64,000 nt of DNA from Mycobacterium sp. SMC-4 (GTDB lineage Bacteria; Actinomycetota; Actinomycetes; Mycobacteriales; Mycobacteriaceae). Shown here one piece after another: positions 52,628-61,051 of this stretch. The stretch covers positions 496,001-560,000 of the forward strand of contig NZ_CP079869.1 in assembly GCF_025263265.1 (NCBI RefSeq), given 5' to 3'. The translations under genes and the position numbers were made by a program. The number at the start of each line of letters is the position of its first letter. Positions within the stretch are counted from its first letter, which is position 1. The notes under the pieces are model-generated. The model ran no database searches. It was given only the letters and a program-made list of their open reading frames with translations, and was not told the origin of the DNA.

Positions 52628-53482
52628 GTGAGCATTGAACGGGTGGGCGTCGTCGGCGCCGGACAGATGGGCAGCGGGATCGCCGAGGTGTGTGCCAAAG
52701 CCGGCGCCGAGGTTGTCGTCTACGAGCCGAGCGACGCACTGGTCAACGCGGGACGCGACCGCATCACCTCGTCGCTGGAGCGCGCCACCAGCAAGGGCAA
52801 GCTCTCCGAGGCCGACCGCGATGCCGCGCTGCGCCGCCTGAGGTTGACCACCGAGCTGTCCGATCTCGCCGACCGCCAGCTGGTCATCGAGGCGATCATC
52901 GAAGACGAGGCGGTCAAAACCAAGGTCTTCGCCGAGCTCGATGCCGTCGTCACCGATCCCGATGCGGTGTTGGCGTCGAACACGTCCAGCATCCCGATCA
53001 TGAAAATCGCTGCGGCGACCAAGGATCCGAGCCGCGTGCTGGGTTTGCACTTCTTCAACCCGGTGCCGGTGCTGCCACTGGTCGAGCTGATCCACACCCT
53101 CGTCACCTCCGATGCTGCGCTGGCCCGTGTCGAGCAGTTCGCCGGGGAGGTGCTGGGCAAGAAGGTGGTGCGCTGCGGCGACCGTTCCGGCTTCATCGTC
53201 AATGCGCTGCTGGTGCCCTACCTGCTGTCGGCCATCCGAATGGCCGAGGCCGGTGTGGCCAGCGTCGAGGACATCGACACCGCGGTGGTGGCGGGACTGT
53301 CGCACCCGATGGGTCCGCTGCGACTCTCGGACCTGATCGGCCTGGACACCATGAAGCTGATTGCCGACTCGATGTACGACGAGTACCGCGATCCGCACTA
53401 CGCACCGCCGCCGCTGCTCCAGCGCATGGTTGAGGCCGGGCAGCTCGGAAAGAAGTCGGGCAAAGGCTTCTATACCTACTGA
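52628..53482 (+). CDS. fadB2: 3-hydroxybutyryl-CoA dehydrogenase
   Basis: The 284-residue enzyme oxidises 3-hydroxyacyl-CoA with NAD(P). It has VGVVGAGQMGSGIAEVCAKAG (Rossmann motif), the helix-strand EAIIEDEAVK, SNTSSIPIM, and the catalytic His in LGLHFFNPVPVLPLVE with a Glu; the C-terminal helical domain has GFIVNALLVPYLLSAI and GKKSGKGFYTY at the end. Length and place match Rv0468 FadB2. The GTG at 52628 follows GAGGAG by about six bases. Confidence 0.95.
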   Translation: MSIERVGVVGAGQMGSGIAEVCAKAGAEVVVYEPSDALVNAGRDRITSSLERATSKGKLSEADRDAALRRLRLTTELSDLADRQLVIEAIIEDEAVKTKVFAELDAVVTDPDAVLASNTSSIPIMKIAAATKDPSRVLGLHFFNPVPVLPLVELIHTLVTSDAALARVEQFAGEVLGKKVVRCGDRSGFIVNALLVPYLLSAIRMAEAGVASVEDIDTAVVAGLSHPMGPLRLSDLIGLDTMKLIADSMYDEYRDPHYAPPPLLQRMVEAGQLGKKSGKGFYTY

Positions 53483-53489
53483 GCTGGCG

Positions 53490-53549
53490 CCGAGTGTCCG
53501 CTTTCTGACGGGTTCGGGCCGATTCGCCATCACAATGCGGACAGTCGGG
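53490..53549. repeat. Palindrome B, upstream copy (flanks the second DUF559 gene)
   Basis: The left arm (53491-53511, beginning CGAGTGTCCGCTTTCTGACG) and right arm (53527-53547, ending GCGGACAGTCG) pair at 17 of 21 positions around a 15-base centre. It follows the fadB2 stop by 8 bp. The left arm agrees with the downstream copy in 18 of 22 positions. Confidence 0.7.
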
Positions 53550-53582
53550 AACCGATCCGGCTCGGTGCGCGCCTAATGCTAT

Positions 53583-54443
53583 GTGCGAGAACTCATCGTC
53601 GGGTCCGAAGCCCTCGCCGACCGGACGGTGACACGTCAGGACCTGCGGCGGCGCTTCGTCAAACTGCACCACAACGTGTACGCGCCGCGAGGTATGACGC
53701 TGACGGCCCGGGACCGCGCCTATGCGGCGTGGTTGTGGTCCCGACGTCGTGCCACCCTGGCGGGACTGTCGGCGGCGGCGATGCACGGTTCCCGGTGGTT
53801 GCCGGCGGATGGCCCCGCCGAGCTGACCCGCATGCGCGCGGCAACGGCACCCGGGATACTGATCCGTCGCGAAGCCCTGCTCGACGACGAGGTCTGCCTG
53901 GTCAGCAGCATCGACTGCACTTCGGTGGCGCGCACGGTCTTCGACATCGGACGCCGAGTCCCCGGTGACGAAGCGGTCATTCGCATCGACGCGCTACTCA
54001 ACGCCACCCGATGTCCTCTCGCTGACGTGGGCGCAGTTGTCACCAGGCATCCCGGCGCGCGGGGGATCCGCCGCTTGCGGGAGGTGCTGGAGCTCGTCGA
54101 CGGTGGCGCGGAGTCCCCGCAGGAGACCCGGGTCCGGCTGAGGCTGATCCGCGATGGCGCACCGCGGCTGCAGACCCAGATCCCGATCAGGAACGCCTCG
54201 GGCCGAGCTGTGCGCCGCATCGACATGGGGTGGGAGGACTACCGCGTCGGCGTCGAGTATGACGGTGAACAGCACTGGACGGATCCGACGGCCCACAGCG
54301 CCGACATCGCCCGACTGGAGTTCCTCGCCGATTGCGGATGGATCATCATCCGCGTCAGCGCACGCCATCTGCGTGTTGCACCCGATGACATCTGGCGGCG
54401 CGCTGAGCGCGCGCTGCGCCGCAGAGGGTGGCCCGGCTCCTGA
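53583..54443 (+). CDS. DUF559 endonuclease-like protein with AbiEi-like N-terminus (copy B)
   Basis: This 286-residue paralogue of 17018-17851 has the same layout: N-terminal AbiEi-like part (TVTRQDLRRRFVKLHHNVYAPRG), ARTVFDIGR, HPGARGIRRLREVLELVDGGAESPQETR, and C-terminal Vsr/DUF559 fold with RRIDMGW (D214), VGVEYDGEQHW (E225, H231) and WIIIRVS. The metal-binding acids are intact. The GTG at 53583 is the frame start, preceded by little ribosome-site sequence. It interrupts the gene order known from M. tuberculosis between fadB2 and the TetR gene. It is bracketed by a palindrome type different from that of copy A. Confidence 0.75.
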   Translation: MRELIVGSEALADRTVTRQDLRRRFVKLHHNVYAPRGMTLTARDRAYAAWLWSRRRATLAGLSAAAMHGSRWLPADGPAELTRMRAATAPGILIRREALLDDEVCLVSSIDCTSVARTVFDIGRRVPGDEAVIRIDALLNATRCPLADVGAVVTRHPGARGIRRLREVLELVDGGAESPQETRVRLRLIRDGAPRLQTQIPIRNASGRAVRRIDMGWEDYRVGVEYDGEQHWTDPTAHSADIARLEFLADCGWIIIRVSARHLRVAPDDIWRRAERALRRRGWPGS

Positions 54444-54452
54444 CCGCGGTCT

Positions 54453-54509
54453 CGAATGTTCGAAATCTGATGCGAAAGCGCGCCGATCGCATCAGAAACC
54501 GAACACTCG
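54453..54509. repeat. Palindrome B, downstream copy
   Basis: Left arm 54453-54474 (CGAATGTTCG, AAA, TCTGATGCG) and right arm 54488-54509 (CGCATCAGA, AAC, CGAACACTCG) pair at 18 of 22 positions around a 13-base centre; the inner nine base pairs are perfect. It lies between the convergent DUF559 and PPK2 genes and ends 8 bp before the PPK2 stop. Confidence 0.8.
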
Positions 54510-54517
54510 GCGAACCT

Positions 54518-55384
54518 TCAAGCCGAGGCCAACCGCTTCTTCTCCGCCTTGACGTCGAAATCCGGTGGCGGCCAGGACATGTTGAGTCGTTTGAGCGCCT
54601 CGATGAGCAATTCGGTGATGGCCAGCCGGCTGTACCACTTCCGGTTGCACGGCACGACGTGCCAGGGCGCGTAGTCGGTCGACGTGCGGTCGAGCATGGC
54701 CTGGTAGGCCTGCTGGTACAGCGGCCATTTGCGTCGCTCGTCGATATCGGCCGGGTTGTACTTCCAGTACTTGTCGGGACGCGCCAGCCGCGAGGCCAGT
54801 CGCTGCTTCTGTTCGTCGAGCGAGACGAACATCGCCACCTTCACCAACGACATTCCGCCGTCGACGAGTTCGCGCTCGAAGGCGTTGATCTCGTCGTAAC
54901 GCGGCTCCCAGACCTCCGGCGGCACCAGATTGTGCACCCGTACGATCAGGACGTCCTCGTAGTGGGAGCGGTCGAACACGCCGATGTGGCCTGCTGTCGG
55001 CAGTGCCTTGCGAATCCGCCACAGATAATGGTGGGAAAGCTCCTCGGCGGTGGGCTTTCCGAAGCTGCGGTACTGGATGCCCTGCGGATTGCCACCGCCG
55101 ACAACGTGTTTGACGATACCGCCCTTGCCCGCGGTGTCCATGCCCTGCAGCACCAGCAGCACCGAGCGCTTGTCACCGGCCCGGCTGTTGGCGTACAGCT
55201 TCTCCTGCAGCTCGGCGAAGCGCACATTTCGCTCCTCCTGCAGGGTGGGGGCGTCGGATTTGTCGCCGCGGAACCCGGGCGTAGCCTCGGTGTCGATGGC
55301 CGAAACCAGGTCGCCCGGCCGGAACTTGAGGTGCTCGTGCGGTTCGTGCGACCACAGCGACGGTAGATCGAGAGGTTCGCTCAT
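54518..55384 (-). CDS. Polyphosphate kinase 2 family protein (polyP:nucleotide phosphotransferase)
   Basis: The 288-residue cytosolic enzyme of the PPK2 family uses polyphosphate to phosphorylate nucleoside mono- or diphosphates. Walker A GMDTAGKGG (81-89), Walker B FDRSHYEDV (137-145) and a lid with RLASRLARPDKYWKYNPADIDER (read in parts) are present; the next stretch, DYAPWHVVPCNRKWYSR, is the TIGR03709-type signature. The ATG at 55384 overlaps the stop of the TetR gene (ATGA), so the two are one operon. Acceptor choice cannot be read. Confidence 0.88.
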   Translation of the reverse strand: MSEPLDLPSLWSHEPHEHLKFRPGDLVSAIDTEATPGFRGDKSDAPTLQEERNVRFAELQEKLYANSRAGDKRSVLLVLQGMDTAGKGGIVKHVVGGGNPQGIQYRSFGKPTAEELSHHYLWRIRKALPTAGHIGVFDRSHYEDVLIVRVHNLVPPEVWEPRYDEINAFERELVDGGMSLVKVAMFVSLDEQKQRLASRLARPDKYWKYNPADIDERRKWPLYQQAYQAMLDRTSTDYAPWHVVPCNRKWYSRLAITELLIEALKRLNMSWPPPDFDVKAEKKRLASA

Positions 55385-56085
55385 CCGTCCAGTGAAGCAG
55401 GAAGCAGGGGCGAGGGGTGCGGGGTCTGGCGGAACCGGTCCAGCGAGCCGTTGACCTCGACGATCCCGCACAGCGCACTCCACGACAGCATCGTCAGATA
55501 GTCGATCAGCTCGTCGGCGGTCATTCTCGGATGCGACATCCAGGAGTGCGTGGCCAACTGCACGCCCCCGACGATATGGAAGGCCCACGGCTCCACACCG
55601 CCGGTGTCCATGCCGACGGCCACCATGCGCCGGCGCAGCATCACCGCGAGCATCCGGGCGATGATCCGCTCGGACTCGGCGACCGCTTTGCTCTTGCTGG
55701 CCGAGTTGTTGGCCATCACGAACTGGTACGGCTCGGGCTCGGCGGCGACGGTCGCGACATAGACGCGGATGATCTCGCGAGTGAGTTCGTAGCCATCCAG
55801 ATTCGACGACAGTGCGGAGGCCATGTTCGGGATCAGCGTGGTCTGCGCGAACCGCATCATCACCGCGGTCGTCAGATCGTTCTTGTCCACGAAGTATCGA
55901 TAGAGCACCGTCTTGGAGACGCCGATCTCCGCGGCGATCTCGTCCATGCTGACGTTGCTGCCCAGCCGGCGGATGGCCTCCAGAGTGCCATCTACCAGCT
56001 CATTTCGCCGCTCGACCTTATGTCGATGCCAGCGACGCTTGCGCCCATCCGTCTTGGCCGCAGCCGAGGGTGATGTTTGTGCCAC
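55381..56085 (-). CDS. TetR-family regulator (Rv0472c orthologue)
   Basis: The 234-residue repressor has a basic N-terminus, a helix-turn-helix (about 30-75: LVDGTLEAIRRLGSNVSMDEIAAEIGVSKTVLYRYFVDKNDL, read in parts) and a C-terminal domain with a TetR_C-type pocket. The GTG at 56085 gives exactly the Rv0472c length. A strong -10 (TATCAT, 56118-56123 on the minus strand) lies upstream, leaving about 25 nt of leader. It is co-transcribed with the PPK2 gene. Confidence 0.88.
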   Translation of the reverse strand: MAQTSPSAAAKTDGRKRRWHRHKVERRNELVDGTLEAIRRLGSNVSMDEIAAEIGVSKTVLYRYFVDKNDLTTAVMMRFAQTTLIPNMASALSSNLDGYELTREIIRVYVATVAAEPEPYQFVMANNSASKSKAVAESERIIARMLAVMLRRRMVAVGMDTGGVEPWAFHIVGGVQLATHSWMSHPRMTADELIDYLTMLSWSALCGIVEVNGSLDRFRQTPHPSPLLPASLDG

Positions 56086-56117
56086 GTTCGCGCTGATCCG
56101 TTCCGTTGTCCTGGTCG

Positions 56118-56123
56118 ATGATA
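56118..56123 (-). promoter_or_regulatory. -10 element TATCAT of the TetR-PPK2 operon
   Basis: TATCAT on the minus strand fits the sigma-A consensus TANNNT. The predicted start near 56110 leaves a leader of about 25 nt before the GTG at 56085. Confidence 0.45.
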
Positions 56124-56177
56124 CGGGGACGGCCGACCCGCGGCATTGCTGGGACGGCGCACTCCCGCAGGTAGCGG

Positions 56178-57506
56178 ATGATGGTGTGCGTGGCACACCG
56201 ACTGACCGACGCCGGCCCCGCCCGGCCGAGCTTCGCCGAGACGCTTGCCGGTGCCGATTCTGCGGGCGACGCCGAGCGGCGCCGGTCGCTGCGGCGGATG
56301 AAGGTCGTCGCGCTGAGCTTCCTGCTCGGTGCGACGGTGATCTTCCTGCTGTGCAGCTGGGCGCAGTCCCGGGGCGCGGACCCCTGGGTCGGCTACGTGC
56401 GAGCCGCGGCCGAGGCCGGCATGGTCGGCGCACTGGCCGACTGGTTCGCGGTCACCGCGCTGTTCAAGCACCCGCTCGGAATCCCGATCCCGCACACCGC
56501 GATCATCAAGCGCAAGAAGGACCAGTTGGGGGAGGGCCTGGGCAACTTCGTCCGGGAGAACTTCCTGTCCCCGGAGAACATCAAGACCAAGCTGAGCAAT
56601 GCCGAGGTCGCCGGACGGGTCGGCAAGTGGCTGTCGGACCGCGAGCACGCCGAGCGGGTCGCGGCCGAGACCGCAACCGTGCTGCGGGTGCTGGTGGAGA
56701 TGTTGCGCGACGACGACGTCCAGCAGGTGCTGGACCGGATGATCGTCAAGCGGATCGCCGAACCGCAGTGGGGTCCCCCGCTGGGCCGGGTGCTCTCGAC
56801 ACTGCTGGCCGAGGGGCGTCAGGAGGCGCTGCTGCAGTTGCTGGCCGACCGCGCGTTCCAGTGGTCGCTCAACGCCGACGAGGTCATCGAACGGGTGGTG
56901 GAACGTGACTCCCCGACATGGTCACCGCGCTGGGTGGACCATCTCGTCGGCGACCGGATCCACCGCGAGCTGATGGACTTCACCGACAAGGTGCGCCGTA
57001 ACCCCGACCACGAACTGCGGCGCTCGGCGACGAAGTTCCTGTTCGACTTCGCCGACGATCTGCAAAACGATGCGGCCACGATCCAGAAGGCCGAGAACGT
57101 CAAAGAGCAGATCATGAGCCGCGACGAGGTGACCCGGGCGGCCGAGACGGCGTGGTGCGCCGCCAAGCGCATGATCTTGGAGGGGGTTGATGATCCGTCC
57201 TCGGCGCTGCGAGCCCGAACCGCCGATACGGTCATGCGGATCGGTGAGTCGTTGTGCGAGGACGCCGCGCTGCGCGACAAGGTCGACGCCTGGATCGCGC
57301 GCGGCGCCGAGCATCTGGTCGCACAGTACGGGGCCGAGATCACCGCGATCATCACCGAGACCATCGAGCGTTGGGACGCCGCCGAGGCCAGCCGCCGCAT
57401 CGAGTTGCACGTCGGCCGGGATCTGCAGTTCATCCGGATCAACGGCACCGTGGTGGGGTCCCTGGCCGGCCTGGTGATCTACACCGTCGCCCACTTAGCC
57501 TTCTGA
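56178..57506 (+). CDS. DUF445 membrane protein (Rv0473 orthologue)
   Basis: The 442-residue protein has one N-terminal helix (about 42-62), a conserved region VRAAAEAGMVGALADWFAVTALFKHPLGIPIPHTAIIKRKKDQLGEGLGNFVRENFL (DUF445 hallmark, read in parts), a long helical middle and a C-terminal helix (FIRINGTVVGSLAGLVIYTVAHLAF). Function is unknown; YheB/SbtM-like proteins share it. Start candidates are ATG 56178, ATG 56181 and GTG 56190; none has a good ribosome site. A GGTGTG-N5-CACACC hairpin lies at 56183-56199. Confidence 0.85.
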   Translation: MMVCVAHRLTDAGPARPSFAETLAGADSAGDAERRRSLRRMKVVALSFLLGATVIFLLCSWAQSRGADPWVGYVRAAAEAGMVGALADWFAVTALFKHPLGIPIPHTAIIKRKKDQLGEGLGNFVRENFLSPENIKTKLSNAEVAGRVGKWLSDREHAERVAAETATVLRVLVEMLRDDDVQQVLDRMIVKRIAEPQWGPPLGRVLSTLLAEGRQEALLQLLADRAFQWSLNADEVIERVVERDSPTWSPRWVDHLVGDRIHRELMDFTDKVRRNPDHELRRSATKFLFDFADDLQNDAATIQKAENVKEQIMSRDEVTRAAETAWCAAKRMILEGVDDPSSALRARTADTVMRIGESLCEDAALRDKVDAWIARGAEHLVAQYGAEITAIITETIERWDAAEASRRIELHVGRDLQFIRINGTVVGSLAGLVIYTVAHLAF

Positions 57507-57511
57507 CCTGC

Positions 57512-57552
57512 GCTAACTAGTGCTTGCAAAAGTTAGCACCCGGGCGTACCGT
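57512..57552 (+). promoter_or_regulatory. Promoter and inverted repeat of the XRE-hbhA operon
   Basis: TTGCAA (57524-57529), 17 bp, TACCGT (57547-57552). The repeat GCTAAC (57512-57517) / GTTAGC (57532-57537) brackets the -35. The likely ligand is the XRE protein encoded just downstream, by autoregulation. The leader to the ATG at 57597 is about 38 nt. Confidence 0.6.
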
Positions 57553-57596
57553 GAAGGACGTCGGTAACGGATACCCATCGCACGAGGGGGCAACTC

Positions 57597-58085
57597 ATGG
57601 CGCAGGAGGAGAAACTCGCCGCGGTTGTGTCCAATGCGGCCCAGGACATCGGTTCCTTCATCCGGAGCCAACGGGAGGCCGCCCAGGTCTCCGTGCGCCA
57701 GCTGGCCGAGAAGGCCGGCGTCAGCAATCCCTACCTCAGCCAGATCGAGCGGGGACTGCGCAAACCTTCGGCGGATGTGCTCAACCAGATCGCCAAAGCG
57801 CTCCGCGTCTCCGCAGAGGTGCTCTACATCCAGGCTGGGATTCTCGAGCCGAGTGAGACCAACGAGGTTCGTGACGCGATCGTCACCGATACGGCGATCA
57901 ACGAGCGGCAGAAGCAGGTGCTGCTCGACATCTACACCTCCTTCTGCCAGCAGAACGAGGTGGCCCTTGACGCAGCAGGGGCACCGGACCGTGTCAGCGA
58001 ACCAGACGAGGAGTCGACCACTGAAGAAAAGCGCCCACTAGCCATAACGAGCTCAGTGCTGATTGACCCCACACACGTGAATTGA
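57597..58085 (+). CDS. XRE-family regulator upstream of hbhA (Rv0474 orthologue)
   Basis: The 162-residue protein has an N-terminal Cro/C1-type helix-turn-helix (about 18-75: [55 protein letters not shown], read in parts), then a helical middle and an acidic, Ser/Thr-rich tail. Rv0474 lies before hbhA and has been described as a regulator. The ATG at 57597 is chosen by homology. hbhA begins 11 bp after its stop, so the two form an operon. Confidence 0.88.
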   Translation: MAQEEKLAAVVSNAAQDIGSFIRSQREAAQVSVRQLAEKAGVSNPYLSQIERGLRKPSADVLNQIAKALRVSAEVLYIQAGILEPSETNEVRDAIVTDTAINERQKQVLLDIYTSFCQQNEVALDAAGAPDRVSEPDEESTTEEKRPLAITSSVLIDPTHVN

Positions 58086-58096
58086 AAGGAACGACC

Positions 58097-58738
58097 ATGG
58101 CTGACGACAAGAACCAGTTCGACATCGATGATCTGAAGGCTCCGCTGCTCGCCGCCGTCGGCGCCGCGGATCTTGCCCTCGAGCGCGTCAACGAGATCGT
58201 CGCGGCGCTGCGCGAGCGGGCCGGCGATGCTCGAAGCGACGCCGGGACCCGCGTCGAGGAGAGCCGCGCCCGGATCAACCGGCTGCAGGAAGACCTGCCC
58301 AGCCAGTACGCCGATCTGCGCGGCCGGCTCAGCTCCGACGAGCTGCGCAAGTTCGCCGAAACCTATGCCGATGCCGCTCAGACGACCTACAACAAGCTCG
58401 TCGAGCGCGGCGAGGCAGCGCTGGAGCGGCTGCGTGCGCAGCCGGCGCTGGAGGAGGCCGCCAGCCGGGTGGAGGAGTACACCGACCAGGCCGTCGAGCT
58501 GACTCAGGAAGCTCTGGGCAATGTCGCCTCGCAGACCCGTGCGGTCGGTGAGCGCGCCGCCAAGCTGGTCGGCGTCGAGCTGCCCAAGCGCGCGGAGTCC
58601 GCCGCCGAGCCGGTGCAGAAGGCTGCCGAGAAGGCTCCGGCCAAGAAGGCTCCGGCCAAGAAGGCTCCGGCCAAGAAGACTCCGGCCAAGAAGGCTCCGG
58701 CCAAGAAGGCCGCAGCCAAGAAGGTCACCCAGAAGTAA
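58097..58738 (+). CDS. hbhA: Heparin-binding haemagglutinin
   Basis: The 213-residue surface adhesin has a central coiled coil (about 25-160) rich in Ala, Glu, Arg and Leu, and a C-terminal Lys/Ala/Pro tail (PAKKAPAKK repeated about five times) that binds heparan sulfate and, in pathogens, carries methylated lysines. HBHA also takes part in lipid-droplet formation and aggregation. There is no signal peptide. AAAGGA lies seven bases before the ATG at 58097. Longer than the M. tuberculosis protein (199), partly through the tail. Confidence 0.95.
   Translation: MADDKNQFDIDDLKAPLLAAVGAADLALERVNEIVAALRERAGDARSDAGTRVEESRARINRLQEDLPSQYADLRGRLSSDELRKFAETYADAAQTTYNKLVERGEAALERLRAQPALEEAASRVEEYTDQAVELTQEALGNVASQTRAVGERAAKLVGVELPKRAESAAEPVQKAAEKAPAKKAPAKKAPAKKTPAKKAPAKKAAAKKVTQK
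58619..58730 (+). repeat. 15-bp repeat encoding the HbhA Lys/Ala/Pro tail
   Basis: The unit AAGGCTCCGGCCAAG occurs five times in near-perfect tandem with minor changes (AAGACTCCGGCCAAG, then AAGGCCGCAGCCAAG), encoding KAPAK blocks. Copy number can be expected to vary between strains. Confidence 0.85.
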
Positions 58739-58775
58739 TTCGACGCCGACGTTGACGCCCGCATAGGCTGGTGAG

Positions 58776-59060
58776 GTGATACTTGCCGACCTTGCGGGCG
58801 TCATCATCATGGCGTTGACCCTTGTCGTTCTGGTCGCCGGAGTGTACTCGTTCGTACACGCGGCGATGCAGCGACCGGATGCGTACACCGCAGCCGACAA
58901 ACTCTCCAAGCCGGCCTGGCTGGCGATCCTGGGCATCAGCATCCTGCTGCTGCTGCTGTTCCGGGGCGTGCTGGGGGCGGCCATCGCCGCCGTCGCCGCG
59001 GGTGTCTACCTCGTCGACGTGCGCCCGAAGATCCTCGACGTGCAAGGGAAGTCGCGGTAG
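58776..59060 (+). CDS. DUF2516 membrane protein (Rv0476 orthologue)
   Basis: A 94-residue protein with two or three helices (about 6-30, 46-64, 66-82); the motif [27 protein letters not shown] between them is typical of DUF2516. The GTG start is at 58776; the stop TAG overlaps the next start (TAGTG). Function unknown. It follows hbhA by 37 bp. Confidence 0.83.
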   Translation: MILADLAGVIIMALTLVVLVAGVYSFVHAAMQRPDAYTAADKLSKPAWLAILGISILLLLLFRGVLGAAIAAVAAGVYLVDVRPKILDVQGKSR

Positions 59061-59476
59061 TGCGGCGTCGCATCCTCGCCGTCGCTGCGGCGGCGTGCGC
59101 GCTGCCCACCGTCTTCGCTCCGGCCGCGCCGGCCACCCCGGTGCTGCAACAGCCCCCGTATGTCGACTCGGTGGAGTGGGCCAAGTGGGGCGATCTGTCG
59201 AGCCTGCGGGTCTATCCCACCCCGGCCGGGCGTGACACCTCGGCGCGCCCCGGTAGCAGCGCGGCCGGCGAACAGGCGTGGGTCGAAGTGCTGGCACTCT
59301 CGCCCGAGGCCGAGATCCCCGGGATGAAAGAACAATTCATGTGCCACTGGAAGATCGCCGAGATCTTTCAGCCTGGCAAGACCAGCTGGAACCTGGAGCC
59401 GTGGCGTCCGGAGGTCACCCCCGAGGTGATGATGGCCAGCGGCTGCAACCCGGGTGGCACCGAAGAACCCTTCTGA
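59060..59476 (+). CDS. Secreted DUF2599 protein (Rv0477 orthologue)
   Basis: The 138-residue protein has a signal peptide ([20 protein letters not shown], cleavage near residue 25) and a conserved secreted domain: [49 protein letters not shown] (read in parts) and a closing SGCNPGG, the two Cys probably making a disulfide. Function is unknown. It overlaps the preceding stop by one base and its stop overlaps deoC (TGATG). Confidence 0.85.
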   Translation: MRRRILAVAAAACALPTVFAPAAPATPVLQQPPYVDSVEWAKWGDLSSLRVYPTPAGRDTSARPGSSAAGEQAWVEVLALSPEAEIPGMKEQFMCHWKIAEIFQPGKTSWNLEPWRPEVTPEVMMASGCNPGGTEEPF

Positions 59477-60156
59477 TGGGTTCGCGCCGCCGCGCCGACG
59501 TCGCGGCCTTGGTCGACCACACCCTGCTCAAACCCGAAGCGACAGAGACCGACGTCGCCGCATTGGCCGCTGAAGCTGCCGAACTCGACGTCTACGCGAT
59601 CTGCGTGTCACCGACCCTGGTGGCCGCGGCCATGGGGGCCTTGCGGGGCCCGCAAACGGTGGCTGCGGTGGTGGGTTTCCCGTCCGGCAAGCACTTCTCG
59701 GCGGTCAAGGCGGCCGAAGCCGAGCTGGCCGCGGCAGTCGGTGCAGCCGAGATCGATATGGTGATCGACGTCGGTGTGGCGCTGAGCGGCGATTTCGACC
59801 GGGTGCGCGCCGACATCGCCGCGGTGCGCAGCGCAGTGCCGCAGACCGTCCTCAAGGTCATCGTCGAATCCGCGGCGCTGTTGAGTCTCGGCGACCACGA
59901 TTGCCTGGTGGGTGCCTGCCGGGCCGCAGAGGATGCCGGTGCCGACTTCGTCAAGACATCCACCGGGTTTCATCCCGGTGGCGGCGCCTCGGTGCGTGCG
60001 GTCGAGCTGATGGCCGAGGTGGTGGGTACGCGGCTGGGCATCAAAGCAAGCGGCGGGATCCGCACCGCGGACCACGCAGCGGCATTGCTCGACGCCGGCG
60101 CCACGCGTCTCGGATTATCGGGCAGCAGAGCCGTTCTCGACGGTTTCGACCGCTAG
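59476..60156 (+). CDS. deoC: Deoxyribose-phosphate aldolase
   Basis: The 226-residue TIM-barrel aldolase splits 2-deoxyribose 5-phosphate into glyceraldehyde 3-phosphate and acetaldehyde for nucleoside salvage. DHTLLKP opens the first strand; DMVIDVG carries the catalytic Asp, FVKTSTGF the Schiff-base Lys and [10 protein letters not shown] the second Lys. It matches Rv0478. TGATG overlap with the upstream gene indicates coupling. Confidence 0.96.
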   Translation: MGSRRRADVAALVDHTLLKPEATETDVAALAAEAAELDVYAICVSPTLVAAAMGALRGPQTVAAVVGFPSGKHFSAVKAAEAELAAAVGAAEIDMVIDVGVALSGDFDRVRADIAAVRSAVPQTVLKVIVESAALLSLGDHDCLVGACRAAEDAGADFVKTSTGFHPGGGASVRAVELMAEVVGTRLGIKASGGIRTADHAAALLDAGATRLGLSGSRAVLDGFDR

Positions 60157-60160
60157 AGGG

Positions 60161-61051
60161 TCACAGCCCGCTGAAACAGGGATCCTGTGACTGTTTCGGA
60201 ATCGAGGCGTTGCGCGTCGAGAATTGGCTCACCACACCGGAATCGGTGACCTGCACCGAATCGGCCTTGATGTCCATCGGATAGTTCTGCGTCAGCTCGG
60301 AGGTGAACGCGTCCAACGCCGGCTGGACTGCCTCGCGGGGAAGGGTGAAGCCCAATCCGGTCACCCGCTGCACCTGCAGCGCGATGCCGCCATCGGTGAC
60401 CTGCGGGCGCGCGGTGATGCTGCCCAGCGCCCCCTCGAGCTCGATGGTGCCGTCACCCGGATTGGTGGTCACCCCGCTGACGAAGCTACCGACCAGCGGG
60501 ATAGCGCCCTGCAGGGTCTGCTTGATTCCCTCGGCACTCCATGTGATGTGCGCGACCAATGACCCGACCGAGCCGCCGGAGTCGGCGGTGTCCTCCAGCC
60601 GGACATCGTTGATGTCCAGTTCCACCTTCATGCCCTTGGCGTCGCGGACCTGATTTCCGGCCGTCTGAATGCGGATGTTGGTGTAGTGACCCGTCACATG
60701 CTGCATCAGGAAGGGCGGCAGCGCACCGAACGACGCCTCGGCGTCATCTTGGACCACGCACGCGACGACACCGGCGACCACCGAGTCGGCGCGGTTGCGG
60801 GCATACAGCTCGCCGGCGAGGAAACCGGCCACCACCAGAGCGACGACGATCACCACCGCCAGCACCACCGAGAGGGGGTCGCTGAGCAGCTTCTTCAACT
60901 TTGCCGGCAACGAGGACCCCTCCTGGTCGGTCGGCGGGGGCGGCGGATAACCGGGGGGAACACCCGGTGCGGACCCCTGCGGAATATTCGGGGGGAATTG
61001 TGGCTGCGGCGGGCCGGGTTGCTGCGGCGGACGGGCCCAGGGATCGGTCAC
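60161..61051 (-). CDS. DUF2993 (LmeA-like) membrane-anchored protein (Rv0479c-like)
   Basis: The 296-residue protein has a Pro/Gln/Gly-rich cytoplasmic N-terminus (1-45), one transmembrane helix (about 60-80), then a mostly beta extracytoplasmic region (about 95-285) of the DUF2993 type. LmeA, a relative, acts in lipomannan chain maturation; whether this copy does is unknown. The GTG at 61051 overlaps the nitrilase stop (GTGA). It ends close to the convergent deoC. Confidence 0.8.
   Translation of the reverse strand: MTDPWARPPQQPGPPQPQFPPNIPQGSAPGVPPGYPPPPPTDQEGSSLPAKLKKLLSDPLSVVLAVVIVVALVVAGFLAGELYARNRADSVVAGVVACVVQDDAEASFGALPPFLMQHVTGHYTNIRIQTAGNQVRDAKGMKVELDINDVRLEDTADSGGSVGSLVAHITWSAEGIKQTLQGAIPLVGSFVSGVTTNPGDGTIELEGALGSITARPQVTDGGIALQVQRVTGLGFTLPREAVQPALDAFTSELTQNYPMDIKADSVQVTDSGVVSQFSTRNASIPKQSQDPCFSGL

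Noticed and set aside
53583..55384. DUF559 and PPK2 genes as a toxin-antitoxin pair
   Set aside because: They are convergent, do not share a promoter, and PPK2 belongs with the TetR gene.
56183..56199. GGTGTG-N5-CACACC as an operator for the TetR gene
   Set aside because: It lies inside the first codons of the DUF445 gene, with short arms; chance in GC-rich coding DNA is likely.
58619..58730. Possible CRISPR-like or satellite array at the end of hbhA
   Set aside because: The repeat is coding and gives the known Lys/Ala/Pro tail of HbhA; there are no spacers.
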